Assembly (NCBI RefSeq): GCF_005771495.1 | Contig: NZ_VAUW01000004.1 | Span: forward strand, 62,001-126,000 | Length of the DNA stretch: 64,000 bases | Reading direction: 5' to 3' | Source of the DNA: Maribacter sp. ACAM166 | GTDB taxonomy: Bacteria; Bacteroidota; Bacteroidia; Flavobacteriales; Flavobacteriaceae | Shown: positions 17,948 through 28,008 of the stretch, piece after piece | Numbering within the stretch: the first letter of the stretch is position 1 | Layout: each line of letters begins with the position of its first letter | Translations under genes and position numbers: made by a program | The notes under the pieces: model-generated | What the model saw: only the letters and a program-made list of their open reading frames with translations | Database searches by the model: none | Told to the model about the DNA's origin: nothing

Positions 17948-18601
17948 TTAATTTCTTGATCCAAAGATACTACTTCCAATACGCACCATAGTACTGCCTT
18001 CTTCTATAGCAATCGTATAATCTCCACTCATACCCATAGAGAGTATGGAAAAATCTTTATACTTATTTTTTAATTTATCAAACAAGGATTTAAGACTTTT
18101 AAACTCTCGACGAACTTGATTCATATCATCGGTAAATGTAGCCATGCCCATTAAACCTTTAATTTTTACATGCGTATAGCCCTTAAATTGCTCATTCTCG
18201 ACTAAGTCTACTAATTCCTTTTCATCAAAGCCAAATTTGGTGTCTTCTTCTGCAATATGAACCTGTAAAAGGCAGGAAATAGTTCGATCACATTTTTCAG
18301 CCTGTTTATTGATCTCCTTCAATAATCTCGGACTATCAACACCATGTACTAAAGAGACATATTCTGCCATGTATTTTACTTTATTTCGTTGTAGGTGACC
18401 AATCATATGCCATTCGATATCCTTCGGCATTTTCTCCCATTTCTCCGTCATTTCTTGAACCCTATTTTCTCCAAAAATACGTTGGCCTTCATCATAGGCT
18501 TGTTGAAGGTCTGAAATTGGTTTTGTTTTTGAGACAGCAACTAAGGTGACCGTTTTTGGTAGGGTATCTAAAATGGACGTAAGATCTTCCTTTATGGACA
18601 T
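17948..18601 (-). CDS. YggS family PLP-binding protein
   Basis: 217-residue single-domain alanine-racemase-like barrel that binds pyridoxal phosphate and supports vitamin B6 homeostasis. The PLP lysine is in VAVSKTKP (K25), with FGENRVQE and WHMIGHLQRNK next, and LSMGMSGDY plus VRIGSSIFG forming the phosphate site. Its spacing (24 bases from the dehydrogenase gene, 41 to the exonuclease gene) suggests it belongs to the same minus-strand transcript. Confidence 0.93.
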   Translation of the reverse strand: MSIKEDLTSILDTLPKTVTLVAVSKTKPISDLQQAYDEGQRIFGENRVQEMTEKWEKMPKDIEWHMIGHLQRNKVKYMAEYVSLVHGVDSPRLLKEINKQAEKCDRTISCLLQVHIAEEDTKFGFDEKELVDLVENEQFKGYTHVKIKGLMGMATFTDDMNQVRREFKSLKSLFDKLKNKYKDFSILSMGMSGDYTIAIEEGSTMVRIGSSIFGSRN

Positions 18602-18625
18602 ATTATGTATTGTTTTAGAATAATA

Positions 18626-19516
18626 TTAATTTTCAAATTGTTGAGATACTTTTTCGGCTTTTCTCGTATTGGTATAGTCATAGAATCCTTCTCCAGATTT
18701 TACGCCACTTTTACCTGCCATAACCATATTTACCAATAGGGGAGAGGGCGCGTATTTCGGATTTTTAAATCCGTCATGCATCACATTCATTATAGAAAGG
18801 CAAACATCCAAGCCAATAAAATCTGCTAACTGCAGTGGTCCCATGGGGTGCGCCATCCCCAGTTTCATAACCGTATCTATTTCTTGAACACCAGCAACAC
18901 CGTGGTGTAATGTTTCTATTGCCTCATTGATCATGGGCATTAATACTCTATTGGCTACAAAACCAGGGTAATCGTTAACTTCGGTAGGCGTTTTTCCTAA
19001 TTTTTTAGAAAGTTCCATTATTGCCTTTGTTGTCGTATCAGAAGTACTATAACCGCGAATGATTTCAACCAAGGTCATAATCGGAACAGGATTCATAAAA
19101 TGCATTCCAATAACCATATCAGGCCTATTCGTAACTGCAGCAATTTGTGTAATTGAGATGGAGGATGTATTTGTCGCCAAAATTGTTTTAGCATCACAAA
19201 CAGCGTCTAATTCCTTAAAAATACGCATCTTGATATCTAAATTTTCAGTTGCAGCTTCAATAGCAAGGTCAGTGCCGAGAATACCTTTCTTAAGTTCTGT
19301 AAACTGACTAATATTTGAAAGCGTTTTCTCTTTATCAGCATTAGCTATTTTTTCTTTTGCCAGCATACGGTCCAAATTTCTAAAAATTGTAGCAACACCT
19401 TTATCTAAAGCTTCTTGAGATACATCGATTAAATGTACTTGAAATCCATTTTGGGCAAATACATGGGCAATACCGTTGCCCATTGTGCCTGCACCTATTA
19501 CAGCGATTTTTTTCAT
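18626..19516 (-). CDS. 3-hydroxybutyryl-CoA dehydrogenase
   Basis: 296-residue NAD-dependent 3-hydroxyacyl-CoA dehydrogenase. The Rossmann motif is IGAGTMGNGIA (residues 5-15); TNTSSISIT, GMHFMNPVP (catalytic His) and the C-terminal domain with GFVANRVLMPMINEA and HPMGPLQLADFIGLD are all family signatures. Likely substrates are short acyl-CoAs in beta-oxidation or butyrate-type metabolism. The ATG overlaps the stop of the upstream oxidoreductase gene by 4 bases. Confidence 0.93.
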   Translation of the reverse strand: MKKIAVIGAGTMGNGIAHVFAQNGFQVHLIDVSQEALDKGVATIFRNLDRMLAKEKIANADKEKTLSNISQFTELKKGILGTDLAIEAATENLDIKMRIFKELDAVCDAKTILATNTSSISITQIAAVTNRPDMVIGMHFMNPVPIMTLVEIIRGYSTSDTTTKAIMELSKKLGKTPTEVNDYPGFVANRVLMPMINEAIETLHHGVAGVQEIDTVMKLGMAHPMGPLQLADFIGLDVCLSIMNVMHDGFKNPKYAPSPLLVNMVMAGKSGVKSGEGFYDYTNTRKAEKVSQQFEN

Positions 19517-20487
19517 AAGGTGGTAGTATTAAATGATGCGATAATTTGTAAAGCCACCTCAAGGGCCTGAGTGCCTTGTTTTAAGCTTACCACTGGTATT
19601 GTGTCATTGTTAATTGCATCTGCAAAAGATTCGAGCTCGTCTAGAATGGCATTATTTGTTTCTATAGACGGATTTTCAAAATAAATCTGCTTTTTGATTC
19701 CTTCCGCATTCTGTAAAATCATATCAAATTCTCCAGCCTCTTTAGGGGCTTCCTTCATTTTGACTACTTCCGCTTTTTTCTCTAAAAAATCGACCGATAT
19801 GTAGGCATCTTTTTGAAAGAAACGAGATTTTCTCATGTTTTTCATGGAAATTCTACTGGCAGTTAAATTTGCAACACATCCATTTACAAATTCAATTCTA
19901 GCATTCGCAATATCTGGAGATTGGCTAATTACAGATACGCCACTGGCATTTATCTGTTTAACCTCAGAGTTAACCACACTTAATATGGCATCGATATCAT
20001 GAATCATTAAATCGAGAACCACAGGTACATCTGTACCTCTAGGATTAAATTCAGCCAAGCGATGGCTTTCAATGAACATGGGTTGCTTTATAGCGTTCTT
20101 CACTGCGGTAAAAGCAGGATTAAAACGTTCTACATGACCAACTTGACCTTTTACACCATACTTATTTTCTAAGGCCAGTAAAGATTTTGCCTCTTCTAAC
20201 GTGTGGGTAATCGGCTTTTCTATAAAAACATGCTTGCCTTTTTCAATTGATTTTTTAGCACATTCATAATGTGAAAGAGTAGGAGTTACAATATCTATAA
20301 CATCTACAGCATTAATTAGGTCATCTAAGTTTTTAAAATAAGTATACCCAAATTCGGCACTGACCTTTTCTCCATTAGTACTATCCGCATCATGAAACCC
20401 TATCAGTTCATATTTTTTAGATTCGTTTAGAAGTCTAAGGTGGATTTTACCAAGATGTCCAGCTCCTAAAACACCAACTTTTAGCAT
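19513..20487 (-). CDS. Gfo/Idh/MocA family oxidoreductase
   Basis: 324 residues. The N-terminal Rossmann domain has VGVLGAGHLGKIH, and the EKPITHTLEEAK motif holds the conserved catalytic lysine; a C-terminal alpha/beta domain follows with HVERFNPAF and DLMIHDIDAIL. The start is set at the ATG at 20487; the longer frame begins with TTG at 20505 and adds a lysine-rich stub not typical of the family. The substrate is unknown, probably a sugar or inositol derivative. It is probably the first gene of the minus-strand run down to 14280. Confidence 0.88.
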   Translation of the reverse strand: MLKVGVLGAGHLGKIHLRLLNESKKYELIGFHDADSTNGEKVSAEFGYTYFKNLDDLINAVDVIDIVTPTLSHYECAKKSIEKGKHVFIEKPITHTLEEAKSLLALENKYGVKGQVGHVERFNPAFTAVKNAIKQPMFIESHRLAEFNPRGTDVPVVLDLMIHDIDAILSVVNSEVKQINASGVSVISQSPDIANARIEFVNGCVANLTASRISMKNMRKSRFFQKDAYISVDFLEKKAEVVKMKEAPKEAGEFDMILQNAEGIKKQIYFENPSIETNNAILDELESFADAINNDTIPVVSLKQGTQALEVALQIIASFNTTTL

Positions 20488-20606
20488 TTGTTTCTTTTTT
20501 ATCAAAAATACACATAGTTAGGTAGTTTTATCCTATGTGTAATTTCAATTTTTGAATTAAAGGATTAAGTTTTGAGTAGGTTCTTCCGTGGTTGAAAGAT
20601 CTTTGC

Positions 20607-20614
20607 TAACTTTG
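20607..20614 (+). promoter_or_regulatory. -7 promoter element for pcm
   Basis: TAACTTTG matches TAnnTTTG, 19 bases upstream of the predicted pcm start. No clear TTG at -33 spacing. It lies in the divergent gap with the oxidoreductase gene. Confidence 0.45.
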
Positions 20615-20633
20615 ATAGTCAAACCAATTACCA

Positions 20634-21275
20634 TTGAAAGATACCTTTAAGCACAGGGGAATGCGCAACCATTTAGCGCAACTACTAATAGATAAGGGAA
20701 TTGCAGATAAAAAGGTGCTAGACGCCGTACGTGTGATACCCAGACATTTGTTTATGGATAGTAGTTTTGAAGGACATGCCTATCAAAATAAAGCTTTCCC
20801 AATAGGTGCTGACCAAACCATTTCACACCCATATACAGTTGCTTTTCAAACAGAATTATTGCAGTTAGAGCCAAATCAAAATGTTTTGGAAATAGGTACA
20901 GGTAGTGGGTACCAGACTGCTATTCTTTTATTTATAAAGGTTAAAGTTTTTACAATTGAACGTCAATTAGAACTTTTTAAAAAAACCAATCTTTTTTTTA
21001 AGAAAATGGGCTATCGTCCAAAGAAATTCATTTTTGGAGATGGATATAAGGGGTTGCCAGAAAATGCACCTTTTGATCGTATAATAGTGACTGCTGGGGC
21101 TCCTGAAGTTCCAAAAGCATTGCTTTCACAATTGAAAGTAGGGGGTAGGTTGGTAATCCCAATAGGATTTGAAGAACAAATAATGACCTTGTACGTAAGA
21201 ACTACAGAAAAGAATTTCACAAAGACCGAATATGGTTCTTTTCGTTTTGTACCCTTACTTGAAAATAAAAATTAA
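20634..21275 (+). CDS. pcm: Protein-L-isoaspartate O-methyltransferase
   Basis: Methylates L-isoaspartyl residues in damaged proteins, initiating their repair. 213 residues: VIPRHLFMD, AYQNKAFPIGADQTISHPY and the SAM-binding LEIGTGSGYQTAIL are diagnostic. The start is TTG at 20634, giving MKDTFKHRGMRNHLA, which fits the N-terminus usual in flavobacterial Pcm; an internal ATG at 20661 is the alternative. Its stop overlaps that of smpB on the opposite strand by 4 bases. Confidence 0.92.
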   Translation: MKDTFKHRGMRNHLAQLLIDKGIADKKVLDAVRVIPRHLFMDSSFEGHAYQNKAFPIGADQTISHPYTVAFQTELLQLEPNQNVLEIGTGSGYQTAILLFIKVKVFTIERQLELFKKTNLFFKKMGYRPKKFIFGDGYKGLPENAPFDRIIVTAGAPEVPKALLSQLKVGGRLVIPIGFEEQIMTLYVRTTEKNFTKTEYGSFRFVPLLENKN

Positions 21276-21733
21276 TTATTGAAATTCTTTTTTACGCGAT
21301 CCAAGTCACGCTTATTGTCGCGATCTTTAATAGAGTCCCTTTTGTCATAAAGCTTTTTACCTTTTGCTAAAGCAATTTGCATTTTTGCAAGTCCTCTTTC
21401 GTTTATAAATAGCCTAAGAGGAACTATTGTAAAACCAGAAGTTTTGACCTCTTTACTCAATTTTTTAAGCTCTCTTCTTTGTAATAATAATTTACGTTCG
21501 GCTTTAGGTTTGTGATTAAAGTGAGATGCATGCGAATATTCATCAATTTGCATATTAATAATAAAGAGTTCATCTCTATCATTGAATTCACAGAAACTTT
21601 CTGAAATAGAGGCACGACCTTCTCTAATAGATTTAATTTCTGTACCAGCTAAAACAATACCGGTAGTGAACTTATCCATTAACTCGTATTCGAAACGAGC
21701 CTTTTTATTTTTAATATTGATATTCTTTTGCAT
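21272..21733 (-). CDS. smpB: SsrA-binding protein SmpB
   Basis: Partner of tmRNA in rescue of stalled ribosomes. From the ATG at 21733 it has 153 residues; MQKNINIKNKKARFEYEL is the usual flavobacterial beginning, so the upstream in-frame ATG at 21754 is rejected. Conserved parts are GIVLAGTEIKSIREG, DEYSHASHFNHKPKAERKLL and the basic C-terminal tail KKLYDKRDSIKDRD. A TAnnTTTG match on the minus strand (21740-21747) lies just upstream, suggesting a very short leader. The ssrA RNA gene itself is not in the window. Confidence 0.95.
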   Translation of the reverse strand: MQKNINIKNKKARFEYELMDKFTTGIVLAGTEIKSIREGRASISESFCEFNDRDELFIINMQIDEYSHASHFNHKPKAERKLLLQRRELKKLSKEVKTSGFTIVPLRLFINERGLAKMQIALAKGKKLYDKRDSIKDRDNKRDLDRVKKNFNN

Positions 21734-21827
21734 CAATAGCAAAAATAAGAACAAATGAATGAATGTCTTACACTTTTAGAACTATTTACAAATGGTAGCT
21801 GAAGGTAATTAGAATAAAAGGTGAGAA

Positions 21828-22370
21828 TTATCCTGGGCAGTTGCAGTTAAAAATCAGTTTATCAACCGTAGAAACTCCATTTACAATTTGTACAATAAAT
21901 AAAGTCCCGTTTTCACTATCATCGATATCGGAATATTTTTCTTCATCAATCAATTTATTCACAAATTCTGGAGTAGTATTGCTGTGTCCGACTACCAAAA
22001 CTTTCTTGTTTAAATTATCGGCTTTAAATTGAGAAATGTCAATGATTCTTGGGTCATAATACTGAACATCGATATTCTTCTTTACCGATGTAGGTGTTAC
22101 AGTCATAGATGTCCGATTAAAATTTGTTGAGTAGATGGCATCCAATTCAACCGCATCAAGTATTTCCGCCCAATGCATTGCCCTTCCTAGGCCTTTTTGA
22201 TTTAATTCTGGATCTGTATCGTCAGGATTAGTTCTAATTTTTTCTGCATGTCTTATCAAATAAAAAGTTGAAACTAATTTGTCATTTTGAGGTATATCTT
22301 TTGCATGCTCTTCTTTGCAAGAAAGACTAAATGTGAGCATTACGAAAAGAACAAATTTTATAGCATTCAT
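21828..22370 (-). CDS. SixA-like histidine phosphatase lipoprotein
   Basis: 180 residues. A short hydrophobic N-terminus ends in SLSC, so it is probably a lipoprotein. The catalytic RHAEK motif (about residues 40-44) and the second histidine in VVGHSNTTPEF identify the histidine phosphatase superfamily; a SixA/phosphoglycerate-mutase-like fold is expected. The substrate is unknown, and the exported location argues against glycolysis. It stands alone on the minus strand between smpB and the PorP-like gene. Confidence 0.87.
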   Translation of the reverse strand: MNAIKFVLFVMLTFSLSCKEEHAKDIPQNDKLVSTFYLIRHAEKIRTNPDDTDPELNQKGLGRAMHWAEILDAVELDAIYSTNFNRTSMTVTPTSVKKNIDVQYYDPRIIDISQFKADNLNKKVLVVGHSNTTPEFVNKLIDEEKYSDIDDSENGTLFIVQIVNGVSTVDKLIFNCNCPG

Positions 22371-22454
22371 AAAATTAAGTTTGAAATATTAAAATAATAA
22401 CTAAAATTACTTCAAAAAAGTACTATAAATAGTCTATTTTTTGTTTTTTTGCAT

Positions 22455-24083
22455 ATGAATAAACTTTGTGGGACACTTCTCATTGTTTTTGTAGTTCTAG
22501 GCTTAAAGGCTCAGGAGGTTGTACTTCCTAGTGATTTCAGGCAACACAACCTTACTGAATATAATAGTAGTCTGTTAAACCCAGCCTATAGTTTAAATCG
22601 TAATAACCCATCTTCTGTTGCAATGTGGGCTAGATGGCAATGGCAAACGTATGATGGGGACCCAACTTCTTTGTTTTTAAATTATACGACAAGGTTAAAT
22701 AACGTTTCTGCGGCTGGAGTTGGTTTTTTTCAAAACAATACTGGTATTTTTTTAAATACAGGTGCAGCCTTGAACTATGCTTATAATATTGAATTAAGTG
22801 AAAATGTTTTCTTGGGTGTTGGCCTTAATCTTTTTGGTTATCAACAAAAACTAGCTGATCAACGCTTTTTTATTCCTAATCCTATTCAAACTTCGATTAA
22901 TAATAATTTTATTGTTCAATTGGCAACAGGGATTAATTTGAATATAGACAGGTTAAATATAGGTTTAGTATCTGAAAATTTACTGGATTATAATTTTAGT
23001 ACTAATGAGCGCAATTCAGGCCCGGGTGAGCGTATGTTTTTAGCACTGACTAGTTATGATTTTCCAATTACTATCTTGAAAACTGATAAAAATTCTATTT
23101 TGAGGCCATCTATTTATTATAAATCTATTCCTGGATTTGATTCCCAATTCGGAATACAATCTTTACTTACCACAAATAAATATTGGGTACAGGGAGGATA
23201 TAATAGCTTTTATGGATTTTCTGGAGGAATAGGAGGGCGATTCTTTAAGCGCTTTTCTGTAGGTGCTTTAATTGAAGTAGGTACAAGTTCAGACTTAAAA
23301 GGTCAGAATCCGTCCTTTGAATTGGTTACATCTTATAAGCTAGGAAAATTGGAGTCTGCTGAAGAAAAGTTGAAAGAGGAATTAATTGCCGAACAGGAAG
23401 AAAAAGAAGACTTGGTTAAGGAAGAATTATCAAATGTAGAAAAATTAGCATTAAAAAGAGAAGCTAAGAAACAAGTACGTTTAAATCAGATAGCGATTCA
23501 AAGACAGAAAGATTCTGTACAAGAGTCAACAAGGCTTGCGGAGTTTGCAGTGAAGGAATCTAAAAGGGACTTAAGTAGAAAGAGAGATTCTATTGCCAAT
23601 GCAAAAGCCGAACAAGCACTGGCAGCTTCTAAAGCAATAGAAACGCAAAGAAAGCAAGATTCGATAGCTTCTGTTATTAAGAAAGAAGCCGAGGCAGTTG
23701 CCTTAAATCAAAAACATAGACAAGATTCTATTGCCCTAAGTGAAGCTGCACTGGTCGAAGCTGAAAAATTAGCGGCTCGTAATGAAGTGGTAAAACCTAA
23801 GGCTGGAGAAAAATATGAGGAAGTGGATAAACAAGGTTCATTATCACCGGGCTACTATTTAATTGCGAACGTTTTTGGAACCAAAAAATACTTTGATGTC
23901 TTTATGGCAGAAACGAAGAAAAAAGGATTAAATCCAAAATCATTCTATCGGTCCTTGAACAAATACAATTATGTATATCTTGCTAAATACAATACAATTA
24001 ATGAGGCAAGAGAAGCTAGAGATTCTAAACTCGATGGTACATACAGTAAAAAGACGTGGATATTTAGAGTTACCGGAGAATAA
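22455..24083 (+). CDS. PorP/SprF family Type IX secretion membrane protein with SPOR-like C-terminus
   Basis: 542 residues. A signal peptide (about 1-19, ending LKAQ) is followed by an outer-membrane beta-barrel domain of the PorP/SprF family to about residue 300, with QHNLTEYNSSLLNPAYS near the start. Residues 310-450 are a highly charged coiled-coil stretch rich in Ala, Lys and Glu with repeated RKQDSIA-like units. The last 75 residues (PGYYLIANVFGTKKYFDVF onward) resemble a SPOR peptidoglycan-binding fold. PorP/SprF proteins help anchor or export Type IX substrates; the extra parts suggest it tethers the barrel to the cell wall. The ATG at 22455 is preferred over a TTG six bases earlier. 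No large gliding or adhesin gene is adjacent. Confidence 0.85.
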   Translation: MNKLCGTLLIVFVVLGLKAQEVVLPSDFRQHNLTEYNSSLLNPAYSLNRNNPSSVAMWARWQWQTYDGDPTSLFLNYTTRLNNVSAAGVGFFQNNTGIFLNTGAALNYAYNIELSENVFLGVGLNLFGYQQKLADQRFFIPNPIQTSINNNFIVQLATGINLNIDRLNIGLVSENLLDYNFSTNERNSGPGERMFLALTSYDFPITILKTDKNSILRPSIYYKSIPGFDSQFGIQSLLTTNKYWVQGGYNSFYGFSGGIGGRFFKRFSVGALIEVGTSSDLKGQNPSFELVTSYKLGKLESAEEKLKEELIAEQEEKEDLVKEELSNVEKLALKREAKKQVRLNQIAIQRQKDSVQESTRLAEFAVKESKRDLSRKRDSIANAKAEQALAASKAIETQRKQDSIASVIKKEAEAVALNQKHRQDSIALSEAALVEAEKLAARNEVVKPKAGEKYEEVDKQGSLSPGYYLIANVFGTKKYFDVFMAETKKKGLNPKSFYRSLNKYNYVYLAKYNTINEAREARDSKLDGTYSKKTWIFRVTGE

Positions 24084-24153
24084 TCTAATGGCACAACATT
24101 TATATGCCAATGGATAATTTACTTTTATGTTTGTTGAATAGGTAGTTAAAAAA

Positions 24154-24747
24154 TTACCTAAGTTCTTTTTTGATGAGAACTTCTAGATAAGTAACGGTAT
24201 TTACTAAATATTTTCGGTCTTTGGTTAAGGTAGCCATGGCAATGGAACCCTGTATTATTGTAAATAATTGCTTAGCAAATTGTAATGGAGTAACGGGGAT
24301 TTTGAACTCACCGCTATTTACGCCACTTTCTAAGACCAAGGCAATTTTACCCTCAATGTCAGTTATTGTTTCTTTTGTGGCTGCGGCCAATAAGCGGTTA
24401 TTATGTTGCGCATCAATACCGACATTTAATATCGGACAACCTCCCATTGACATTGTGAATACATCGTATTTCTTATAAAAATCAATTAGATTATCAATTT
24501 TTTCCATCGCCTTACCTTCAATGGCTAAATGTTCATCTATAGCAACTAAAAGAAGATTACGGTTATATTCAAATGCAGACAACGCAAGTGCTTCTTTATT
24601 TTCAAAATTACCATATAGTGCACCTTTTGTAAGGTTGGTGGCATCGGTTAAATCACTCATGCTGGTGCCAACGTATCCATGCTTGTTGAAAACAGGAGCA
24701 ACAGTCTCAATAATATACGCAGTTGTTCTTTCGGCTTTAGTTGACAT
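24154..24747 (-). CDS. TetR family transcriptional regulator
   Basis: 197 residues from the ATG at 24747 (MSTKAERTTAYI); the longer frame adds an unlikely 14-residue aromatic lead. The N-terminal helix-turn-helix reads VGTSMSDLTDATNLTKGALYGNFENKE in its conserved order, and a C-terminal ligand-binding domain of the TetR_C type follows. The ligand and targets are unknown. It is a single gene just downstream of the clpB terminator and convergent with the PorP-like gene. Confidence 0.9.
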   Translation of the reverse strand: MSTKAERTTAYIIETVAPVFNKHGYVGTSMSDLTDATNLTKGALYGNFENKEALALSAFEYNRNLLLVAIDEHLAIEGKAMEKIDNLIDFYKKYDVFTMSMGGCPILNVGIDAQHNNRLLAAATKETITDIEGKIALVLESGVNSGEFKIPVTPLQFAKQLFTIIQGSIAMATLTKDRKYLVNTVTYLEVLIKKELR

Positions 24748-24805
24748 GTCAGACTGTTTTATGCTAATATAAAAAAAACTATACTGCATGGTATATATTG
24801 TTGAT

Positions 24806-24841
24806 AAAAAAAGCGTCCTTATTAATTTTAAGGACGCTTTT
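24806..24841 (-). terminator. Intrinsic terminator after clpB
   Basis: Perfect 13-bp arms AAAAGCGTCCTTA and TAAGGACGCTTTT around a 7-base loop. Read on the minus strand, the stem is followed by a run of at least seven T. It lies 16 bases past the clpB stop codon and upstream of the TetR gene. Confidence 0.88.
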
Positions 24842-24857
24842 CTGCAGTTTGAAAAGA

Positions 24858-27458
24858 TTAAACCTTGAGGCCTTCTTGATTTCTAAAAACTAAACCCTTA
24901 TCAAAGGCATCTAGCAAAACAACACTATCAGATTTTATCTCACCGCTTAACAAAGCTTTAGACATATTGTTTAATACTTCTTTTTGTATAGTTCGTTTTA
25001 CAGGTCTTGCACCAAATTGCGGATCATACCCTTTTTCGGCCAAGTAATCAATAGCTTCTTCGGTTGCATCTAGGGTAATCTGTTGTTTATCCAACATTTT
25101 CTTTAAATACTCTAATTGAAGTCTTACGATTTCCTTTATATTGTTTTTTGTTAAAGGAGTGAACATCACAATATCATCAATTCTATTGATAAATTCTGGG
25201 CGAACGGTATTCTTCAATAGGCCTAGAACTTCTACCCTTGCAGTTTCAGTTGCACTATGAATATCAGTTGAATTTTCAAACGTATCTTGGATAATCTGGC
25301 TACCCATGTTACTGGTCATAATAATGATTGTATTTTTGAAATCGGCTACCCTTCCTTTATTATCTGTTAATCGACCTTCGTCCAAAACCTGTAACAAAAT
25401 ATTGAATGTATCTGGATGGGCCTTTTCAATTTCATCTAACAGCACTACTGAATAGGGTCGTCTTCTTACAGCTTCTGTTAATTGACCACCTTCATCATAG
25501 CCAACATATCCTGGAGGTGCACCAACCAATCTACTAACCGAATGCCGCTCTTGGTATTCGCTCATATCTATTCGTGTCATAGCATTTTCGTCGTCGAATA
25601 GATAAGCAGCCAATGTTTTTGCCAATTCTGTCTTACCGACCCCGGTAGTACCTAAAAACAGGAAGGAACCAATTGGTTTCTTTTCATCCTGTAAACCAGC
25701 TCTGCTTCTGCGAATAGCATCGGAAACTGCTTCAATGGCTTCTTCTTGACCAACCACACGCTTGTGCAGTACTTCCTCTAATTTCAATAATTTTTCACGT
25801 TCGCTTTGTAGCATTTTTGTTACTGGAATACCAGTCCATTTTGCTACCACTTCTGCAATATCGTCCCTTGTAACTTCCTCTTTTATTAAGGTTCCTGAAT
25901 GCTGTTGTTCGCTTAAATCATCCTGTAATTTTGTTAATTTTTCCTGCGCTTCCTTAATTTTTCCATACCTGATTTCTGCAACCTTGCCGTAGTCACCATT
26001 ACGCTCTGCGCGTTCCGCTTCAGTCTTGAAATTTTCAATATCTAATTTAGTTTTTTGAATATTGTCAACGACCGTTTTTTCACTTTCCCACTGGGCATAA
26101 ATTTCATTGCGTTCCTCTTTTACATTGGCGAGGTCTAAATTTAAGATTTTGAGTTTTTGCTTATCATCTTCTCTTTTTATCGCTTCAATCTCTATTTCCA
26201 ATTGCATGATCTTACGGTCAAGAACATCTAATTCTTCGGGTTTTGAATTGATTTCCATTCTAAGTTTAGAGGCAGCTTCATCCATTAGGTCAATAGCCTT
26301 ATCTGGTAAAAACCTATTGGTTATATACCGTTGTGATAATTCTACAGCTGCGATGACCGCCTCATCTTTGATACGCACCTTGTGATGCGCTTCATATTTT
26401 TCTTTAATGCCTCTAAGAATTGATATGGCACTTTCTGTATCTGGTTGGTCTACCACGACCTTTTGGAATCTTCTTTCCAATGCTTTATCCTTCTCAAAAT
26501 ACTTCTGATATTCATCTAGGGTGGTAGCACCTATTGCTCTAAGCTCACCTCTGGCCAATGCAGGTTTAAGAATATTAGCGGCATCCATGGCGCCTTGGCC
26601 ACCACCCGCACCAACTAGTGTGTGTATCTCGTCAATAAATAGGATGATATTTCCATCGGCACTTACGACCTCTTTAATGACTGATTTTAATCGTTCTTCA
26701 AATTCACCCTTGTACTTAGCACCGGCAATCAATGCGCCCATGTCCAAAGAGTAGATAACCTTATCTTTAAGATTTTCTGGGATATCGCCTTGAATAATTC
26801 TGTGAGCAAGACCTTCGACAATAGCAGTTTTACCTACACCGGGTTCACCTACCAAAATTGGATTGTTTTTAGTTCTTCTAGATAATATTTGAAGTATTCT
26901 TCTTATTTCTTCATCTCTTCCTATTACGGGGTCTAACTTACCGCTATCAGCAAGTTCATTGAGATTTTTGGCATATTTCTGTAAAGAATTATAGGTTTCT
27001 TCAGCACTTTGGGAAGTAACCTTCTCTCCTTTTCGTAACTCGTCTATAGCTGCTTTAAGCTGTTTTTCTGTAACCCCTTGGTCTTTTAATATTTGGGCAA
27101 TTTTGCTTTTAGATTTTAATACGGCCAAGAACAAATGCTCTAAGGAGACAAACTCATCGTCCATATTTTTGGCAATTATGCTTGCTTCGTTAAGGGTTTT
27201 GGCAGCCTCTCTTGAAAACTGCAAATCACCTCCCTGCACTTTTGGAAAGCTTTGTAATTCTTTATCCAAAATTTGCTGCACCAGGTTAAAATTCACCCCA
27301 AGTTTTTTAAGCAAAAAAGGCATGACATTTTCTTCAACCTCGGTAAGTGCTTTAAAAATATGTTCATTCTCTATTTGCTGATGACCCATATTTTGACCAA
27401 TCTGCTGGGCCTGTTGAATGGCCTCCTGAGATTTTATAGTGAAATTATTTATATTCAT
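24858..27458 (-). CDS. clpB: ATP-dependent chaperone ClpB
   Basis: Hexameric disaggregase that works with DnaK to rescue aggregated proteins. 866 residues from the ATG at 27458 ([13 protein letters not shown]), the usual ClpB beginning; the upstream in-frame ATG at 27518 adds 20 non-family residues. It has the Clp N-domain (1-145), AAA1 with Walker A GEPGVGKT (204-211) and Walker [10 protein letters not shown], the coiled-coil middle domain typical of ClpB rather than ClpA or ClpC, and AAA2 with GTTGVGKTE. All appear intact. A 6-bp inverted repeat lies 53-73 bases upstream of the start; whether it is a heat-shock control site is unknown. Confidence 0.97.
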   Translation of the reverse strand: MNINNFTIKSQEAIQQAQQIGQNMGHQQIENEHIFKALTEVEENVMPFLLKKLGVNFNLVQQILDKELQSFPKVQGGDLQFSREAAKTLNEASIIAKNMDDEFVSLEHLFLAVLKSKSKIAQILKDQGVTEKQLKAAIDELRKGEKVTSQSAEETYNSLQKYAKNLNELADSGKLDPVIGRDEEIRRILQILSRRTKNNPILVGEPGVGKTAIVEGLAHRIIQGDIPENLKDKVIYSLDMGALIAGAKYKGEFEERLKSVIKEVVSADGNIILFIDEIHTLVGAGGGQGAMDAANILKPALARGELRAIGATTLDEYQKYFEKDKALERRFQKVVVDQPDTESAISILRGIKEKYEAHHKVRIKDEAVIAAVELSQRYITNRFLPDKAIDLMDEAASKLRMEINSKPEELDVLDRKIMQLEIEIEAIKREDDKQKLKILNLDLANVKEERNEIYAQWESEKTVVDNIQKTKLDIENFKTEAERAERNGDYGKVAEIRYGKIKEAQEKLTKLQDDLSEQQHSGTLIKEEVTRDDIAEVVAKWTGIPVTKMLQSEREKLLKLEEVLHKRVVGQEEAIEAVSDAIRRSRAGLQDEKKPIGSFLFLGTTGVGKTELAKTLAAYLFDDENAMTRIDMSEYQERHSVSRLVGAPPGYVGYDEGGQLTEAVRRRPYSVVLLDEIEKAHPDTFNILLQVLDEGRLTDNKGRVADFKNTIIIMTSNMGSQIIQDTFENSTDIHSATETARVEVLGLLKNTVRPEFINRIDDIVMFTPLTKNNIKEIVRLQLEYLKKMLDKQQITLDATEEAIDYLAEKGYDPQFGARPVKRTIQKEVLNNMSKALLSGEIKSDSVVLLDAFDKGLVFRNQEGLKV

Positions 27459-27510
27459 TTTCGTTGTTTTTAGATTAATATGATACTTTTGAAAAATGTT
27501 ATTCAACAAT

Positions 27511-27531
27511 CTTACCAAATGGTTAGGTAAG
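27511..27531. promoter_or_regulatory. Inverted repeat upstream of clpB
   Basis: CTTACC, a 9-base spacer, then GGTAAG, with a second ACCA/TGGT pair nested inside. It is in the gap between divergent clpB (minus) and ytxJ (plus). A regulatory role is a guess from its position. Confidence 0.25.
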
Positions 27532-27612
27532 ACAAAATGGCTTGAAAATACGCAATTAAACAGACAAAAAGTCAGGTTGTGTTATTGTTTTATTTGATAA
27601 AGAAAATTTTAT

Positions 27613-28008
27613 ATGGGATTATTTAGTGGATTATTTGGAGGGACTAAAGAAGATGGAAAAAGGGATGTTTCTGAAATTCCTTGGATCTCATTGAGTTCAA
27701 TAGAACAATTGGAAGAAATTAAGGAAGAATCTGGCAAAAGACCGCAGGTTATTTTTAAACATTCAACTACATGTGGTATTAGTAGAATGGCTTTAAATAT
27801 GTTTAAAAGTGGTTATGGTCTAGAAGAAGGACAAATGAATTTTTACTTTTTAGATCTCCGTGCCCATAGAGATGTTTCAAATGCGGTAGCTTCTGAATTT
27901 GGTATTCAACATCAATCCCCCCAACTTTTAATACTCAAGAATGGATTAGTGGTTATGCAGGAGTCTCATGGAGCAATTGCAGATATAAAATTGGAACAAT
28001 ATATATAA
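27613..28008 (+). CDS. ytxJ: Bacillithiol system redox-active protein YtxJ
   Basis: 131-residue thioredoxin-fold protein (DUF2847 family) with a single-cysteine active site, HSTTCGIS (Cys54), instead of CxxC. YtxJ-type proteins are proposed monothiol bacilliredoxins acting on bacillithiol-protein mixed disulfides, and occur in bacillithiol-making Bacteroidota. C-terminal SPQLLILKNG includes the cis-proline region of the fold. It is a single gene, divergent from clpB and closed by a strong terminator. Confidence 0.9.
   Translation: MGLFSGLFGGTKEDGKRDVSEIPWISLSSIEQLEEIKEESGKRPQVIFKHSTTCGISRMALNMFKSGYGLEEGQMNFYFLDLRAHRDVSNAVASEFGIQHQSPQLLILKNGLVVMQESHGAIADIKLEQYI

Noticed and set aside
26107-26385. 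92-codon open frame on the plus strand inside clpB
   Set aside because: It is a shadow of the clpB coding strand, with no start context or protein-like features.
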